A stretch of 64,000 nt of DNA from Sisyra terminalis. Lineage: Eukaryota; Arthropoda; Insecta; Neuroptera; Sisyridae. A model generated the notes under the pieces. The model was not told the origin of the DNA, did not search any database, and was given only the letters and a program-made list of their open reading frames with translations. The stretch is from NCBI GenBank assembly GCA_958496175.1, contig OY292277.1, forward strand, positions 1,178,001 to 1,242,000, in the 5' to 3' direction. The translations under genes and the position numbers were made by a program. Positions 1-13,379 of the stretch are shown here, one piece after another (position 1 is the stretch's first letter; every line of letters begins with the position of its first letter).

Positions 1-296
1 TATTTTTGCGGATATCATTGCGGTTATTTTGCGGTGATATTTGCGGTTATTTTTGCGGATATCATTGCGGTTATTTTTGCGGATATCATTGCGGTTATTT
101 TGCGGTAATATTTGCGGTTATTTTTGCGGATATCATTGCGGTTATTTTGCGGTAACATTTGCGGTTATTTTTGCGGATATTATTGCGGTTATTTTTGCGG
201 ATATCATTGCGGTTATTTAGCGGTAATATTTGCGGTTATTTTTGCGGATATTATTGCGGTTATTTTATCGGATATAATTGCGGTTATTTTGCGGTG

Positions 297-1116
297 ATAT
301 TTGCGGTTATTTTTGCGGATATCATTGCGGTTATTTTGCGGTGATATTTGCGGTTATTTTTGCGGATATCATTGCGGTTATTTTGCGGTAATATTTGCGG
401 TTATTTTTGCGGATATCATTGCGGTTATTTTTGCGGGTATCATTGCGGTTATTTTGCGGTGATATTTGCGGTTATTTTTGCGGATATCAATGCGGATATT
501 TTGCGGTGATATTTGCGGTTATTTTTGCGGATATTATTGCGGTTATTTTGCGGTAATATTTGCGGTTATATTTGCGGATATCATTGCGGTTATTTTTGCA
601 GATATTATTGCGGTTATTTTTGCGGATATCATTGCGGTTATTTTGCTGTAATATTTGCGGTTAATTTTGCGGATATTTTTGCGGTTATTTTTGCGGATAT
701 CATTGCGGTTATTTTTGCGGATATTATTGCGGTTATTTTTGCGGATATCATTGCGGTTATTTTGCGGTGATATTTGCGGTTATTTTTGCGGATATCATTG
801 CGGTTATTTTTGCGGATATTATTGCGGTTATTTTTGCGGATATTATTGCGGTTATTTTTGCGGATATCATTGCGGTTGTTTTGCGGTAACATTTGCGGTT
901 ATTTTTGCGGATATTATTGCGGTTATTTTTGCGGATATCGTTGCGGTTATTTTGCGGTAATATTTGCGGTTATTTTTGCGGATATTATTGCGGTTATTTT
1001 GGCGGATATCTTTGCGGTTATTTTGCGGTGATATTTGCGGTTATTTTTGCGGATATCATTGCGGTTATTTTGCGGTAACATTTGCGGTTATTTTTGCGGA
1101 TATCATTGCGGTTATT
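297..1116 (+). repeat. Higher-order block L1, copy 1
   Basis: This stretch matches 2687-3506 at a constant spacing of 2,390 bp, with only a few substitutions. Examples are TCAATGCGG here against TCATTGCGG there (near 489), and TCGTTGCGG against TCATTGCGG (near 938). Rare shared markers include a GCGGGTATC unit near 434, a GCAGATATT unit near 597 and a GGCGGATATCTTT unit near 1001. The match breaks before about 297, where a TTTTATCGG variant appears, and after about 1116. Confidence 0.85.
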
Positions 1117-2254
1117 TAGCGGTAATATTTGCGGTTATTTTTGCGGATATTATTGCGGTTATTTTATCGGATATCATTGCGGTTATTTTGCGGTGATATT
1201 TGCGGTTATTTTTGCGGATATCATTGCGGTTATTTTGCGGTGATATTTGCGGTTATTTTTGCGGATATCATTGCGGTTATTTTGCGGTGATATTTGCGGT
1301 TATTTTTGCGGATTTCATTGCGGTTGATTTGCGGTAATTATTGCGGTTATTTTTGCGGATATCATTGCGGTTATTTTTGCGGATATTATTGCGGTTATTT
1401 TTGCGGATATTATTGCGGTTATTTTTGCGGATATCATTGCGGTTATTTTGCGGTAACATTTGCGGTTATTTTTGCGGATATTATTGCGGTTATTTTGCGG
1501 TAATATTTGCGGTTATTTTGCTGTAATATTTGCGGTTAATTTTGCTGTAATATTTGCGGTTAATTTTGCGGATATTATTGCGGTTATTTTTGCGGATATC
1601 ATTGCGGTTATTTTTGCGGATATTATTGCGGATATCATTGCGGTTATTTTGCGGTGATATTTGCGGTTATTTTTGCGGATATCATTGCGGTTATTTTGCG
1701 GTAATATTTGCGGTAATATTTGCGGATATCATTGCGGTTATTTTTGCAGATATTATTGCGGTTATTTTTGCGGATATCATTGCGGTTATTTTGCTGTAAT
1801 ATTTGCGATTAATTTTGCGGATATTATTGCGGTTATTTTTGCGGATATCATTGCGGTTATTTTTGCGGATATTATTGCGGATATCATTGCGGTTATTTTG
1901 CGGTGATATTTGCGGTTATTTTTGCGGATATCATTGCGGTTATTTTTGCGGATATCATTGCGGTTATTTTGCGGTGATATTTGCGGTTATTTTTGCGGAT
2001 ATCATTGCGGTTATTTTTGCGGATATCATTGCGGTTATTTTGCGGTAATATTTGCGGTTATTTTTGCGGATATCATTGCGGTTATTTTGCGGTAACATTT
2101 GCGGTTATTTTTGCGGATATTATTGCGGTTATTTTTGCGGATATCATTGCGGTTATTTTGCGGTGATATTTGCGGTTATTTTTGCGGATATCATTGCGGT
2201 TATTTTGCGGTAATATTTGCGGTTATTTTTGCGGATATTATTGCGGTTATATTT
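1117..2254 (+). repeat. Satellite, mixed words without a clear local duplicate
   Basis: This is ordinary 24/23-mer array. The part 1081-1503 matches about 10,800-11,246, with one 24-bp unit fewer here (spacing 9,719 changing to 9,743). Markers shared with that region are TTATTTAGCGG and TTTTATCGG near 1116-1180. Around 1500-1660 there are three close GCTGTAATATTT units followed by GCGGTTAATTTT, a linked variant pair that recurs through both arms. No gene or unique sequence was seen. Confidence 0.85.
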
Positions 2255-3506
2255 GCGGATATCATTGCGGTTATTTTGCGGTAACATTTGCGGTTATTTT
2301 TGCGGATATTATTGCGGTTATTTTTGCGGATATCATTGCGGTTATTTTGCGGTAATATTTGCGGTTATTTTTGCGGATATTATTGCGGTTATTTTGCTGT
2401 AATATTTGCGGTTAATTTTGCGGATATCATTGCGGTTATTTTGCTGTAATATTTGCGGTTAATTTTGCGGATATTATTGCGGTTATTTTTGCGGATATCA
2501 TTGCGGTTATTTTTGCGGATATTATGGCGGTTATTTTTGCGGATATTATTGCGGTTATTTTTGCGGATATCATTGCGGTTATTTTGCGGTGATATTTGCG
2601 GTTATTTTTGCGGATATCATTGCGGTTATTTTGCGGTAATATTTGCGGTTATTTTTGCGGATATCATTGCGGTTATTTTTGCGGATATTATTGCGGTTAT
2701 TTTTGCGGATATCATTGCGGTTATTTTGCGGTGATATTTGCGGTTATTTTTGCGGATATCATTGCGGTTATTTTGCGGTAATATTTGCGGTTATTTTTGC
2801 GGATATCATTGCGGTTATTTTTGCGGGTATCATTGCGGTTATTTTGCGGTGATATTTGCGGTTATTTTTGCGGATATCATTGCGGATATTTTGCGGTGAT
2901 ATTTGCGGTTATTTTTGCGGATATCATTGCGGTTATTTTGCGGTAATATTTGCGGTTATATTTGCGGATATCATTGCGGTTATTTTTGCAGATATTATTG
3001 CGGTTATTTTTGCGGATATCATTGCGGTTATTTTGCTGTAATATTTGCGGTTAATTTTGCGGATATTTTTGCGGTTATTTTTGCGGATATCATTGCGGTT
3101 ATTTTTGCGGATATTATTGCGGTTATTTTTGCGGATATCATTGCGGTTATTTTGCGGTGATATTTGCGGTTATTTTTGCGGATATCATTGCGGTTATTTT
3201 TGCGGATATTATTGCGGTTATTTTTGCGGATATTATTGCGGTTATTTTTGCGGATATCATTGCGGTTGTTTTGCGGTAACATTTGCGGTTATTTTTGCGG
3301 ATATTATTGCGGTTATTTTTGCGGATATCATTGCGGTTATTTTGCGGTAATATTTGCGGTTATTTTTGCGGATATTATTGCGGTTATTTTGGCGGATATC
3401 TTTGCGGTTATTTTGCGGTGATATTTGCGGTTATTTTTGCGGATATCATTGCGGTTATTTTGCGGTAATATTTGCGGTTATTTTTGCGGATATCATTGCG
3501 GTTATT
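2255..3506 (+). repeat. Higher-order block L1, copy 2 (extended)
   Basis: Bases 2687-3506 match copy 1 (297-1116) at 2,390 bp. Bases about 2255-3391 match about 9478-10614 at 7,223 bp. The part 2453-2990 also matches about 6835-7370 at 4,382 bp. Shared markers are ATTATGGCGG near 2521, GCGGGTATC near 2824 and GGCGGATATCTTT near 3391. This block is therefore the best-connected word string in the left arm and a likely donor or exchange partner for the 6.8 and 9.7 kb regions. Confidence 0.85.
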
Positions 3507-4344
3507 TTTGCGGATATTATTGCGGTTATTTTTGCGGATATCATTGCGGTTATTTTGCGGTGATATTGCGGTTATTTTTGCGGATATCATTGCGGTTATT
3601 TTGCGGTAATATTTGCGGTTATTTTTGCGGATATCATTGCGGTTATTTTGCTGAAATATTTGCGGTTAATTTTGCGGATATTATTGCGGTTATTTTTGCG
3701 GATATCATTGCGGATATTTTTGCGGATATTATTGCGGTTATTTTTGCGGATATCATTGCGGTTATTTTGCGGTGATATTTGCGGTTATTTTTGCGGATAT
3801 CATTGCGGTTATTTTTGCGGATATCATTGCGGTTATTTTGCGGTGATATTTGCGGTTATTTTTGCGGATATCATTGCGGTTATTTTGCGGTAACATTTGC
3901 GGTTATTTTTGCGGATATTATTGCGGTTATTTTTGCGGATATCATTGCGGTAATATTTGCGGTTATTTTTGCGGATATTATTGCGGTTATTTTGCCGTAA
4001 TATTTGCGGTTAATTTTGCGGATATCATTGCGGTTATTTTTGCGGATATTATTGCGGTTATTTTTGCGGATATCATTGCGGTTATTTTGCGGTGATATTT
4101 GCGGTTATTTTTGCGGATATTATTGCGGTTATTTTTGCGGATATCATTGCGGTTATTTTGCGGTAATATTTGCGGTTATTTTTGCGGATATTATTGCGGT
4201 TATTTTGCTGTAATATTTGCGGTTAATTTTGCGGATATTATTGCGGTTATTTTTGCGGATATCATTGCGGATATCATTGCGGTTATTTTTGCGGATATTA
4301 TTGCGGTTATTTTTGCGGATATCATTGCGGTTATTTTGCGGTGA
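3507..4344 (+). repeat. Satellite segment with GCTGAAATATTT marker
   Basis: This is ordinary array. A unit with a one-base T deletion (GCGGTGATATT directly followed by GCGG) lies near 3560. A rare GCTGAAATATTT unit at about 3650 recurs at about 11,808. The surrounding 3,600-3,890 matches 11,758-12,050 at 8,158 bp spacing. Nothing else was seen. Confidence 0.8.
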
Positions 4345-7284
4345 TATTTGCGGTTATTTTTGCGGATATCATTGCGGTTATTTTGCGGTAATATTTGCGG
4401 TTATATTTGCGGATATCATTGCGGTTATTTTTGCAGATATTATTGCGGTTATTTTTGCGGATATCATTGCGGTTATTTTGCTGTAATATTTGCGGTTAAT
4501 TTTGCGGATATTATTGCGGTTATTTTTGCGGATATCATTGCGGTTATTTTTGCGGATATTATTGCGGTTATTTTTGCGGATATCATTGCGGTTATTTTGC
4601 GGTGATATTTGCGGTTATTTTTGCGGATATCATTGCGGTTATTTTTGCGGATATCATTGCGGTTATTTTGCGGTAACATTTGCGGTTATTTTTGCGGATA
4701 TTATTGCGGTTATTTTTGCGGATATCATTGCGGTTATTTTGCGGTGATATTTGCGGTTATTTTTGCGGATATCATTGCGGTTATTTTGCGGTAATATTTG
4801 CGGTTATTTTTGCGGATATTATTTCGGTTATATTTGCGGATATCATTGCGGTTATTTTGCGGTAACATTTGCGGTTATTTTTGCGGATATTATTGCGGTT
4901 ATTTTTGCGGATATCATTGCGGTTATTTTGCGGTAATATTTGCGGTTATTTTTGCGGATATTATTGCGGTTATTTTGCTGTAATATTTGCGGTTAATTTT
5001 GCGGATATCATTGCGGTTATTTTGCTGTAATATTTGCGGTTAATTTTGCGGATATTATTGCGGTTATTTTTGCGGATATCATTGCGGTTATTTTTGCGGA
5101 TATCATTGCGGTTATTTTTGCGGATATCATTGCGGTTATTTTTGCGGATATCATTGCGGTTATTTTGCGGTGATATTTGCGGTTATTTTTGCGGATATCA
5201 TTGCGGTTATTTTGCGGTGATATTTGCGGTTATTTTTGCGGATATCATTGCGGTTATTTTGCGGTAATATTTGCGGTTATTTTTGCGGATATCATTGCGG
5301 TTATTTTTGCGGATATTATTGCGGTTATTTTTGCGGATATCATTGCGGTTATTTTGCGGTAATATTTGCGGTTATTTTTGCGGATATCATTGCGGTTATT
5401 TTTGCGGGTATCATTGCGGTTATTTTGCGGTGATATTTGCGGTTATTTTGGCGGATTATATTGCGGTTATTTTTGCGGATATCATTGCGGTTATTTTGCG
5501 GTAATATTTGCGGTTAATTTGGCGGATATCATTGCGGTTATTTTTGCGGATATTATTGCGGTTATTTTTGCGGATATCATTGCGGTTATTTTGCGGTGAT
5601 ATTTGCGGTTATTTTTGCGGATATTATTGCGGTTATTTTGCGGTAATATTTGCGGTTATATTTGCGGATATCATTGCGGTTATTTTTGCAGATATCATTG
5701 CGGTTATTTTTGCGGATATTATTGCGGTTATTTTTGCGGATATCATTGCGGTTATTTTTGCGGATATTATTGCGGTTATTTTTGCGGATATCATTGCGGT
5801 TATTTTGCGGTGATATTTGCGGTTATTTTTGCGGATATTATTGCGGTTATTTTGCGGTAATATTTGCGGTTATATTTGCGGATATCATTGCGGTTATTTT
5901 TGCAGATATTATTGCGGTTATTTTTGCGGATATCATTGCGGTTATTTTGCTGTAATATTTGCAGTTAATTTTGCGGATATTATTGCGGTTATTTTTGCGG
6001 ATATCATTGCGGTTATTTTTGCGGATATTATTGCGGTTATTTTTGCGGATATCATTGCGGTTATTTTGCGGTGATATTTGCGGTTATTTTTGCGGATATC
6101 ATTGCGGTTATTTTTGCGGATATTATTGCGGTTATTTTTGCGGATATTATTGCGGTTATTTTTGCGGATATTATTGCGGTTATTTTTGCGGATATCATTG
6201 CGGTTATTTTGCGGTAACATTTGCGGTTATTTTTGCGGATATTATTGTGGTTATTTTTGCGGATATCATTGCGGTTATTTTGCGGTAATATATGCGGTTA
6301 TTTTAGCGGATATTATTGCGGTTATTTTGCTGTAATATTTGCGGTTAATTTTGCGGATATCATTGCGGTTATTTTGCTGTAATATTTGCGGTTAATTTTG
6401 CGGATTTTATTGCGGTTATTTTTGCGGATATCATTGCGGTTATTTTTGCGGATATCATTGCGGTTATTTTGCGGTGATATTTGCGGTTATTTTTGCGGAT
6501 ATTATTGCGGTTATTTTGCTGTAATATTTGCGGTTAATTTTGCGGATATCATTGCGGTTATTTTTGCGGATATTATTGCGGTTATTTTTGCGGATATCAT
6601 TGCGGTTATTTTGCGGTGATATTAGCGGTTATTTTTGCGGATATCATTGCGGTTATTTTGCGGTAACATTTGCGGTTAATTTTGCGTATATTATTGCTGT
6701 TATTTTTGCGGATATCATTGCGGTTATTTTGCGGTAATATTTGCGGTTATTTTTGCGGATATAATTGCGGTTATTTTGCTGTAATATTTGCGGTTAATTT
6801 TGCGGATATCATTGCGTTTATTTTGCTGTAATATTTGCGGTTAATTTTGCGGATATTATTGCGGTTATTTTCGCGGATATCATTGCGGTTATTTTTGCGG
6901 ATATTATGGCGGTTATTTTTGCGGATATTATTGCGGTTATTTTTGCGGATATCATTGCGGTTATTTTGCGGTGATATTTGCGGTTATTTTTGCGGATATC
7001 ATTGCGGTTATTTTGCGGTAATATTTGCGGTTATTTTTGCGGATATCATTGCGGTTATTTTTGCGGATATTATTGCGGTTATTTTTGCGGATATCATTGC
7101 GGTTATTTTGCGGTGATATTTGCGGTTATTTTTGCGGATATCATTGCGGTTATTTTGCGGTAATATTTGCGGTTATTTTTGCGGATATCATTGCGGTTAT
7201 ATTTGCGGGTATCATTGCGGTTATTTTGCGGTGATATTTGCGGTTATTTTTGCGGATATCATTGCGGATATTTTGCGGTGATAT
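4345..7284 (+). repeat. Higher-order tandem pair L2, unit 1
   Basis: Matches the following unit word for word. The spacing changes in steps along the unit: 2,937 bp (4,348 to 7,285), 2,889 (5,177 to 8,066), 2,936 (5,366 to 8,302), 2,865 (5,650 to 8,515) and 2,841 (6,386 to 9,227 onward). The steps are -48, +47, -71 and -24, all sums of 24- and 23-mers. Rare shared markers include ATTATTTCGG near 4,819, GGCGGATTATATT near 5,450, GCAGTTAATTTT near 5,961, ATTGTGGTT near 6,244 and TTCGCGGAT near 6,870. Confidence 0.9.
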
Positions 7285-10125
7285 TTGCGGTTATTTTTGC
7301 GGATATCATTGCGGTTATTTTGCGGTAATATTTGCGGTTATATTTGCGGATATCATTGCGGTTATTTTTGCAGATATTATTGCGGTTATTTTTGCGGATA
7401 TCATTGCGGTTATTTTGCTGTAATATTTGCGGTTAATTTTGCGGATATTATTGCGGTTATTTTTGCGGATATCATTGCGGTTATTTTTGCGGATATTATT
7501 GCGGTTATTTTTGCGGATATCATTGCGGTTATTTTGCGGTGATATTTGCGGTTATTTTTGCGGATATCATTGCGGTTATTTTTGCGGATATCATTGCGGT
7601 TATTTTGCGGTAACATTTGCGGTTATTTTTGCGGATATTATTGCGGTTATTTTTGCGGATATCATTGCGGTTATTTTGCGGTGATATTTGCGGTTATTTT
7701 TGCGGATATCATTGCGGTTATTTTGCGGTAATATTTGCGGTTATTTTTGCGGATATTATTTCGGTTATATTTGCGGATATCATTGCGGTTATTTTGCGGT
7801 AACATTTGCGGTTATTTTTGCGGATATTATTGCGGTTATTTTTGCGGATATCATTGCGGTTATTTTGCGGTAATATTTGCGGTTATTTTTGCGGATATTA
7901 TTGCGGTTATTTTGCTGTAATATTTGCGGTTAATTTTGCGGATATCATTGCGGTTATTTTGCTGTAATATTTGCGGTTAATTTTGCGGATATTATTGCGG
8001 TTATTTTTGCGGATATCATTGCGGTTATTTTTGCGGATATCATTGCGGTTATTTTGCGGTGATATTTGCGGTTATTTTTGCGGATATCATTGCGGTTATT
8101 TTGCGGTGATATTTGCGGTTATTTTTGCGGATATCATTGCGGTTATTTTGCGGTAATATTTGCGGTTATTTTTGCGGATATCATTGCGGTTATTTTTGCG
8201 GATATTATTGCGGTTATTTTTGCGGATATCATTGCGGTTATTTTGCGGTGATATTTGCGGTTATTTTTGCGGATATCATTGCGGTTATTTTGCGGTAATA
8301 TTTGCGGTTATTTTTGCGGATATCATTGCGGTTATTTTTGCGGGTATCATTGCGGTTATTTTGCGGTGATATTTGCGGTTATTTTGGCGGATTATATTGC
8401 GGTTATTTTTGCGGATATCATTGCGGTTATTTTGCGGTAATATTTGCGGTTAATTTGGCGGATATCATTGCGGTTATTTTTGCGGATATTATTGCGGTTA
8501 TTTTGCGGTAATATTTGCGGTTATATTTGCGGATATCATTGCGGTTATTTTTGCAGATATCATTGCGGTTATTTTTGCGGATATTATTGCGGTTATTTTT
8601 GCGGATATCATTGCGGTTATTTTTGCGGATATTATTGCGGTTATTTTTGCGGATATCATTGCGGTTATTTTGCGGTGATATTTGCGGTTATTTTTGCGGA
8701 TATTATTGCGGTTATTTTGCGGTAATATTTGCGGTTATATTTGCGGATATCATTGCGGTTATTTTTGCAGATATTATTGCGGTTATTTTTGCGGATATCA
8801 TTGCGGTTATTTTGCTGTAATATTTGCAGTTAATTTTGCGGATATTATTGCGGTTATTTTTGCGGATATCATTGCGGTTATTTTTGCGGATATTATTGCG
8901 GTTATTTTTGCGGATATCATTGCGGTTATTTTGCGGTGATATTTGCGGTTATTTTTGCGGATATCATTGCGGTTATTTTTGCGGATATTATTGCGGTTAT
9001 TTTTGCGGATATTATTGCGGTTATTTTTGCGGATATCATTGCGGTTATTTTGCGGTAACATTTGCGGTTATTTTTGCGGATATTATTGTGGTTATTTTTG
9101 CGGATATCATTGCGGTTATTTTGCGGTAATATATGCGGTTATTTTAGCGGATATTATTGCGGTTATTTTGCTGTAATATTTGCGGTTAATTTTGCGGATA
9201 TCATTGCGGTTATTTTGCTGTAATATTTGCGGTTAATTTTGCGGATTTTATTGCGGTTATTTTTGCGGATATCATTGCGGTTATTTTTGCGGATATCATT
9301 GCGGTTATTTTGCGGTGATATTTGCGGTTATTTTTGCGGATATTATTGCGGTTATTTTGCTGTAATATTTGCGGTTAATTTTGCGGATATCATTGCGGTT
9401 ATTTTTGCGGATATTATTGCGGTTATTTTTGCGGATATCATTGCGGTTATTTTGCGGTGATATTAGCGGTTATTTTTGCGGATATCATTGCGGTTATTTT
9501 GCGGTAACATTTGCGGTTAATTTTGCGTATATTATTGCTGTTATTTTTGCGGATATCATTGCGGTTATTTTGCGGTAATATTTGCGGTTATTTTTGCGGA
9601 TATAATTGCGGTTATTTTGCTGTAATATTTGCGGTTAATTTTGCGGATATCATTGCGTTTATTTTGCTGTAATATTTGCGGTTAATTTTGCGGATATTAT
9701 TGCGGTTATTTTCGCGGATATCATTGCGGTTATTTTAGCGGATATTATGGCGGTTATTTTTGCGGATATTATTGCGGTTATTTTTGCGGATATCATTGCG
9801 GTTATTTTGCGGTGATATTTGCGGTTATTTTTGCGGATATCATTGCGGTTATTTTGCGGTAATATTTGCGGTTATTTTTGCGGATATCATTGCGGTTATT
9901 TTTGCGGATATTATTGCGGTTATTTTTGCGGATATCATTGCGGTTATTTTGCGGTGATATTTGCGGTTATTTTTGCGGATATCATTGCGGTTATTTTGCG
10001 GTAATATTTGCGGTTATTTTTGCGGATATCATTGCGGTTATATTTGCGGGTATCATTGCGGTTATTTTGCGGTGATATTTGCGGTTATTTTTGCGGATAT
10101 CATTGCGGATATTTTGCGGTGATAT
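7285..10125 (+). repeat. Higher-order tandem pair L2, unit 2
   Basis: Direct tandem copy of 4345-7284, carrying the same rare markers in the same order (ATTATTTCGG near 7,757, GGCGGATTATATT near 8,386, GCAGTTAATTTT near 8,826, ATTGTGGTT near 9,085, TTCGCGGAT near 9,711). Between the units I see few substitutions. One is TTTTAGCGG near 9,735 against TTTTTGCGG in unit 1. Most of the length difference is whole-unit gain or loss. Confidence 0.9.
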
Positions 10126-10614
10126 TTGCGGTTATTTTTGCGGATATCATTGCGGTTATTTTGCGGTAATATTTGCGGTTATATTTGCGGATATCATTGC
10201 GGTTATTTTTGCAGATATTATTGCGGTTATTTTTGCGGATATCATTGCGGTTATTTTGCTGTAATATTTGCGGTTAATTTTGCGGATATTTTTGCGGTTA
10301 TTTTTGCGGATATCATTGCGGTTATTTTTGCGGATATTATTGCGGTTATTTTTGCGGATATCATTGCGGTTATTTTGCGGTGATATTTGCGGTTATTTTT
10401 GCGGATATCATTGCGGTTATTTTTGCGGATATTATTGCGGTTATTTTTGCGGATATTATTGCGGTTATTTTTGCGGATATCATTGCGGTTGTTTTGCGGT
10501 AACATTTGCGGTTATTTTTGCGGATATTATTGCGGTTATTTTTGCGGATATCATTGCGGTTATTTTGCGGTAATATTTGCGGTTATTTTTGCGGATATTA
10601 TAGCGTTTATTTTG
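9478..10614 (+). repeat. Higher-order block L1, copy 3
   Basis: Matches 2255-3391 at 7,223 bp spacing and overlaps the right end of L2 unit 2. It ends in the GGCGGATATCTTT marker near 10,614. Just after the marker a whole 12-mer (the GCGGTGATATTT half) is missing compared with copies 1 and 2. The result is two consecutive GCGGTTAT halves near 10,626-10,650. Confidence 0.85.
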
Positions 10615-13379
10615 GCGGATATCTTTGCGGTTATTTTGCGGTTATTTTTGCGGATATCATTGCGGTTATTTTGCGGTAACATTAGCGGTTATTTTTGCGG
10701 ATATCATTGCGGTTATTTTGCGGTAATATTTGCGGTTATTTTTGCGGATATTATTGCGGTTATTTTTGCGGATATCATTGCGGTTGTTTTGCGGTAACAT
10801 TTGCGGTTATTTTTGCGGATATTACTGCGGTTATTTTTGCGGATATCATTGCGGTTATTTAGCGGTAATATTTGCGGTTATTTTTGCGGATATTATTGCG
10901 GTTATTTTATCGGATATCATTGCGGTTATTTTGCGGTGATATTTGCGGTTATTTTTGCGGATATCATTGCGGTTATTTTGCGGTGATATTTGCGGTTATT
11001 TTTGCGGATATCATTGCGGTTATTTTGCGGTGATATTTGCGGTTATTTTTGCGGATATCATTGCGGTTGATTTGCGGTAATATTTGCGGTTATTTTTGCG
11101 GATATCATTGCGGTTATTTTTGCGGATATTATTGCGGTGATTTTTGCGGATATTATTGCGGTTATTTTTGCGGATATCATTGCGGTTATTTTGCGGTAAC
11201 ATTTGCGGTTATTTTTGCGGATATTATTGCGGTTATTTTGCGGTAATATTTGCGGTTATTTTGCAGTAATATTTGCGGTTAATTTTGCGGATATTATTGC
11301 GGTTATTTTTGCGGATATCATTGCGGTTATTTTTGCGGATATCATTGCGGTTATTTTGCGGTGATATTTGCGGTTATTTTTGCGGATATCATTGCGGTTA
11401 TTTTGCGGTAATATTTGCGGTTATTTTTGCGGATATCATTGCGGTTATTTTTGCGGATATTATTGCGGTTATTTTTGCGGATATCATTGCGGTTATTTTG
11501 CGGTGATATTTGCGGTTATTTTTGCGGATATCATTGCGGTTATTTTGCTGTAATATTTGCGGTAAATTTTGCGGATATTATTGCGGTTATTTTTGCGGAT
11601 ATCATTGCGGTTATTTTTGCGGATATTATTGCGGTTATTTTTGCGGATATCATTGCGGTTATTTTGCGGTGATATTTGCGGTTATTTTTGCGGATATCAT
11701 TGCGGTTATTTTGCGGTAATATTTGCGGTTATATTTGCGGATATCATTGCGGTTATTTTTGCAGATATTATTGCGGTTATTTTTGCGGATATCATTGCGG
11801 TTATTTTGCTGAAATATTTGCGGTTAATTTTGCGGATATTATTGCGGTTATTTTTGCGGATATCATTGCGGATATTTTTGCGGATATTATTGCGGTTATT
11901 TTTGCGGATATCATTGCGGTTATTTTACGGTGATATTTGCGGTTATTTTTGCGGATATCATTGCGGTTATTTTTGCGGATATCATTGCGGTTATTTTGCG
12001 GTGATATTTGCGGTTATTTTTGCGGATATCATTGCGGTTATTTTTGCGGATATCTTTGCGGTTATTTTGCGGTGATATTTGCGGTTATTTTTGCGGATAT
12101 CATTGCGGTTATTTTGCGGTAACATTTGCGGTTATTTTTGCGGATATTATTGCGGTTATTTTTGCGGATATCATTGCGGTTATTTTGCGGTAATATTTGC
12201 GGTTATTTTTGCGGATATTATTGCGGTTATTTTGCTGTAATATTTGCGGTTAATTTTGCGGATATCATTGCGGTTATTTTTGCGGATATAATTGCGGTTA
12301 TTTTTGCGGATATCATTGCGGTTATTTTGCGGTAACATTTGCGGTTATTTTTGCGGATATTATTGCGGTTATTTTTGCGGATATCATTGCGGATATTTTG
12401 CGGTAATATTTGTGGTTATTTTTGCGGATATTATTGCGGTTATTTTGCTGTAATATTTGCGGTTAATTTTGCGGATATTATTGCGGTTATTTTTGCGGAT
12501 ATCATTGCGGATATTTTTGCGGATATTATTGCGGTTATTTTTGCGGATATCATTGCGGTTATTTTGCGGTGATATTTGCGGTTATTTTTGCGGATATCAT
12601 TGCGGTTATTTTGCGGTAATATTTGCGGTTATATTTGCGGATATCATTGCGGTTATTTTTGCAGATATTATTGCGGTTATTTTTGCGGATATCATTGCGG
12701 TTATTTTGCTGTAATATTTGCGGTTAATTTTGCGGATATTATTGCGGTTATTTTTGCGGATATCATTGCGGTTATTTTTGCGGATATTATTGCGGTTATT
12801 TTTGCGGATATCATTGCGGTTATTTTGCGGTGATATTTGCGGTTATTTTTGCGGATATCATTGCGGTTATTTTTGCGGATATCATTGCGGTTATTTTGCG
12901 GTGATATTTGCGGTTATTTTTGCGGATATCATTGCGGTTATTTTGGCGGATATCATTGCGGTTATTTTGCGGTGATATTTGCGGTTATTTTTGCGGATAT
13001 CATTGCGGTTATTTTGCGGTAACATTTGCGGTTATTTTTGCGGATATTATTGCGGTTATTTTTGCGGATATCATTGCGGTTATTTTGCGGTGATATTTGC
13101 GGTTATTTTTGCGGATATCATTGCGGTTATTTTGCGGTAATATTTGCGGTTATTTTTGCGGATATTATTGCGGTTATATTTGCGGATATCATTGCGGTTA
13201 TTTTGCGGTAACATTTGCGGTTATTTTTGCGGATATTATTGCGGTTATTTTTGCGGATATTATTGCGGTTATTTTGCTGTAATATTTGCGGTTAATTTTG
13301 CGGATATCATTGCGGTTATTTTGCTGTAATATTTGCGGTTAATTTTGCGGATATTATTGCGGTTATTTTTGCGGATATC
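10615..13379 (+). repeat. Satellite, mosaic of left-arm words
   Basis: Contains 10,800-11,246, related to 1,081-1,503, and 11,758-12,050, related to 3,600-3,890. The TTTTATCGG marker recurs near 10,908. Two stretches ending near 11,933 and 12,572 share a distinctive run in which GCGGATATCATT is followed directly by GCGGATATTTTT. No unique sequence or gene is visible. Confidence 0.8.

Noticed and set aside
11569..12075. Longest open frame (168 codons) and other frames of 100-156 codons as possible repeat-protein genes
   Set aside because: They consist only of octapeptide repeats dictated by the 24-mer, mostly begin at TTG, have analogues in other frames and on the other strand, and arise where a 23-mer or its stop is missing or altered. 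There is no promoter, no non-repeat domain and no frame-specific conservation.
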